This document shows positions 5,649-6,681 of a stretch of 6,681 nucleotides of DNA, piece after piece. How positions within the stretch are numbered: position 1 is the stretch's first letter; each line of letters opens with the position of its first letter. The stretch lies in the NCBI GenBank assembly GCA_001822215.1, contig MHQD01000043.1, forward strand, positions 1-6,681. The letters are read 5' to 3'. The position numbers and the translations under genes were made by a program. This stretch comes from Candidatus Sungbacteria bacterium RIFCSPHIGHO2_01_FULL_50_25 (lineage in GTDB: Bacteria > Patescibacteriota > Minisyncoccia > Sungbacterales > HO2-52-23). The notes under the pieces were generated by a model. The model was not told where the DNA came from and made no database searches. It saw only the letters and a program-made list of their open reading frames with translations.

Positions 5649-5894
5649 ATGAAAACAAAACTTTCTCATTATTATATAATCCTCCGCCCGGAACCGGAGG
5701 GAGGATACACGGTCATCGTCCCGTCTCTCGCTGGATGCGTTACATACGGACGCACGCTCCGCGAAGCAAAAATAATGGCGGCTGATGCTATCAAGGCATA
5801 CATTGAAAGCCTGAAAAAGCATCGCGAGCCGATTCCAACTGATACCGAAACCTTCTTTGCGACGCTCGATCTTGCTCATGCCCCGGCTTCCTAG
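5649..5894 (+). CDS. hicB: HicB-family antitoxin (minimal form)
   Basis: This 81-residue protein has the HicB fold: a first strand (HYYIILRPEPEG), the core EGGYTVIVPSLAGCVTYGRT (17-36), then the helix LREAKIMAADAIKAYIESLKK (37-57) and the GEPIP-like segment REPIPTD. In HicAB modules HicB binds and blocks the HicA mRNA-interfering toxin and often represses its own promoter through a C-terminal helix-turn-helix or ribbon-helix-helix domain. Here the chain ends soon after the core, so no DNA-binding domain is present. The gene comes before hicA, the reverse of the common order, and overlaps it by 17 nt. The ATG at 5649 sits within 10 nt of the -10 box, implying leaderless translation. Confidence 0.9.
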   Translation: MKTKLSHYYIILRPEPEGGYTVIVPSLAGCVTYGRTLREAKIMAADAIKAYIESLKKHREPIPTDTETFFATLDLAHAPAS

Positions 5895-6111
5895 TATTAC
5901 GTCCAGGACTGTTATCGCGTTTCTCCGCGCGAGCGGCTTCATCGAAGACCATGCGACGGGAAGCCATTTTGTTTTTCTGAATCCTGCAACAAAAAGGCGT
6001 GCCGTAGTCCCGCGCCATCCAAAAGACCTTCCGAAGGGAACACTTTTTGCGATACTCCGCGAGACCGGATTTCGAAGGGAGGACTTATTAAAATTTCTCA
6101 AGCGTAAATAA
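5878..6111 (+). CDS. hicA: HicA-family mRNA interferase toxin
   Basis: This 77-residue protein begins MPRLPSITSRTVIAFLRASG, a typical HicA N-terminus with the dsRBD-like fold. The catalytic histidine is H30 in TGSHFVF (27-33), followed by the VPRHPKDLPKGTL strand-helix and ILRETGFRREDLLKFL at the end. HicA cleaves mRNA and is neutralised by HicB. ATG 5878 is chosen over an upstream in-frame TTG at 5857 because it gives the usual family start. It lies inside the end of hicB (17-nt overlap) with no ribosome-binding site, so translation is probably coupled to hicB. All expected key residues are present, so the toxin looks intact. Confidence 0.9.
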   Translation: MPRLPSITSRTVIAFLRASGFIEDHATGSHFVFLNPATKRRAVVPRHPKDLPKGTLFAILRETGFRREDLLKFLKRK

Positions 6112-6135
6112 CTCATTTTGTTTAATTCCCGAAGT

Positions 6136-6155
6136 TCCCGCTCTGCGGGATTTTT
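6136..6155 (+). terminator. Rho-independent terminator of hicBA
   Basis: TCCCGC (6136-6141), a TCT loop and GCGGGA (6145-6150) form a 6-bp GC-rich stem followed at once by TTTTT (6151-6155). It starts 25 nt after the hicA stop. On the minus strand no T-run follows, so it serves the plus-strand transcript only. Confidence 0.75.
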
Positions 6156-6189
6156 GGTTTCTTCATTTTTTTGCTTCATTATGACACTC

Positions 6190-6226
6190 ATTGGAAATTG
6201 GTCATTGAAAATTGATAATTCGTTAC
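6190..6226 (-). repeat. Heptamer-period repeat and 21-nt dispersed repeat (copy at site D)
   Basis: Plus-strand units ATTGGAA, ATTGGTC, ATTGAAA, ATTGATA, ATTCGTT (6190-6224) are five consecutive 7-nt repeats beginning ATT, four with ATTG. The array lies immediately 3' of the LamG coding end in the minus orientation and overlaps its stop codon. Bases 6206-6226 match 5433-5453 at 20 of 21 positions. Confidence 0.75.
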
Positions 6227-6681
6227 AGTCCCATATTATACAAACGCTTAATCTCATCCGGCGTCAAAGCCCTGTTATATACGCGGACTTCGTCAATGAG
6301 GCCGTTCCAAAATCGGCCTACTTCGAGATCGACTGACACTCCTATTCTTATCACATTCGCGGTATTCGTAGTTGCGGCCGGAATAGTTCCGACATACGAC
6401 ATAGGCTGCTGGACGGCATTCAAATAAATTTTTAGTCTGGCCGCATTTCCGCTCTGCGTACCGTCAAAAACCGCTACCACATGTTCCCATGAATTAAGGT
6501 TATGAAGATTACCGATACTGTAGCCGTAATTTGAGCCATCTAATTGGAAAGCAAAATCGTCGGTACCGACAGTCTCTAATTGCCATGAATATACCTTACC
6601 GTCACTGTCGGATTTCGATATAATTCTTGGACTGTTGCCTGATATATTCTGTTTCACCCACGCCGATACGGTTAAATAAGT
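6223..6681 (-). CDS. LamG/concanavalin A-like domain protein, C-terminal part (N-terminus beyond window)
   Basis: The frame is open to the window edge and gives 152 residues. They begin TYLTVSAWVKQN, the first strand of a Laminin_G_3/concanavalin A-like domain, and continue with RIISKSD, WEHVVAVFDGT, LKIYLNA and NVIRIGV. The end is GLIDEVRVYNRALTPDEIKR plus LYNMGL. These are the standard beta-sandwich strands and closing tail of LamG_3 domains, which occur in secreted or surface proteins of CPR bacteria, often at the C-terminus of large adhesin-like polypeptides; ligand unknown. The GTG at 6657 falls inside the domain and is not a likely start. The TAA at 6225-6223 is followed by a heptamer repeat. 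Remnants of the same tail lie at 4690 and 5450. Confidence 0.85.
   Translation of the reverse strand, partial: TYLTVSAWVKQNISGNSPRIISKSDSDGKVYSWQLETVGTDDFAFQLDGSNYGYSIGNLHNLNSWEHVVAVFDGTQSGNAARLKIYLNAVQQPMSYVGTIPAATTNTANVIRIGVSVDLEVGRFWNGLIDEVRVYNRALTPDEIKRLYNMGL

Noticed and set aside
5857..5877. Upstream TTG start for hicA
   Set aside because: It would add seven residues not seen in HicA proteins and has no ribosome-binding site; ATG 5878 gives the usual MPxLP start.
5559..6257. A 232-codon minus-strand open frame opposite hicBA
   Set aside because: It is antisense to two recognised genes with their own promoter and terminator, runs through element C and the LamG tail, and shows no family features.
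6655..6657. GTG at 6657 as the start of the LamG protein
   Set aside because: The frame stays open to the window edge and the residues before it (LTVSAW) are the normal first strand of the domain, so the gene begins outside the window.

Overview
The window looks like chromosome from a member of the Candidate Phyla Radiation (Patescibacteria, probably Parcubacteria-like). This is inferred from protein style only: a divergent MurJ, a Wzy/WaaL-like polytopic protein fused to TPRs, a minimal HicB, a WWC-type PemK/MazF protein, and a LamG-domain protein ending in a DEIKRLYNMG-type tail. The standard genetic code fits all frames, and no rRNA or tRNA is visible to anchor the taxonomy.

Left part (1-4440, all minus strand) is a compact housekeeping operon. 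Transcribed right to left, it holds an 842-residue membrane/TPR protein of the O-antigen ligase/polymerase type, then murJ (lipid II flippase) after a 4-nt gap, then the 5' end of lepA (elongation factor 4) after 40 nt. A TTGATT-16-TATAAT promoter lies about 60 nt upstream of the first gene. The first two genes fit a cell-envelope role (polysaccharide or glycan export and peptidoglycan precursor flipping). LepA is a translation GTPase that appears to share the transcript.

Middle part (4441-5648) is a mosaic of small repeats and one small gene. It contains three structured inverted-repeat elements, A 4725-4786, B 4913-5024 and C 5483-5586. All share the termini CCCCGTTAGA...TCTAACGGGG, but their interiors are unrelated. 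Next to A and C, in minus orientation, lie remnants of the C-terminal tail of a LamG protein (RLYNMGR-stop), and each remnant is followed by a 7-nt-period AT-rich repeat. A lone PemK/MazF-type gene sits between B and C, and its stop codon abuts B exactly. A plus-strand promoter without an evident gene precedes B.

Right part (5587-6681) holds a plus-strand hicB-hicA toxin-antitoxin pair in reversed order, with a strong promoter that predicts a nearly leaderless mRNA and a Rho-independent terminator after hicA. It ends with the C-terminal part of an apparently intact LamG-domain protein on the minus strand. Its 3' end matches the remnant beside element C at nucleotide level, including beyond the stop codon.

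The most interesting signal is the combination of covarying hairpin elements, LamG-tail remnants and heptamer repeats punctuating a toxin-antitoxin island next to a conserved operon. It looks like an undescribed (to me) small repeat/cassette system. No transposase or recombinase is present in the window.
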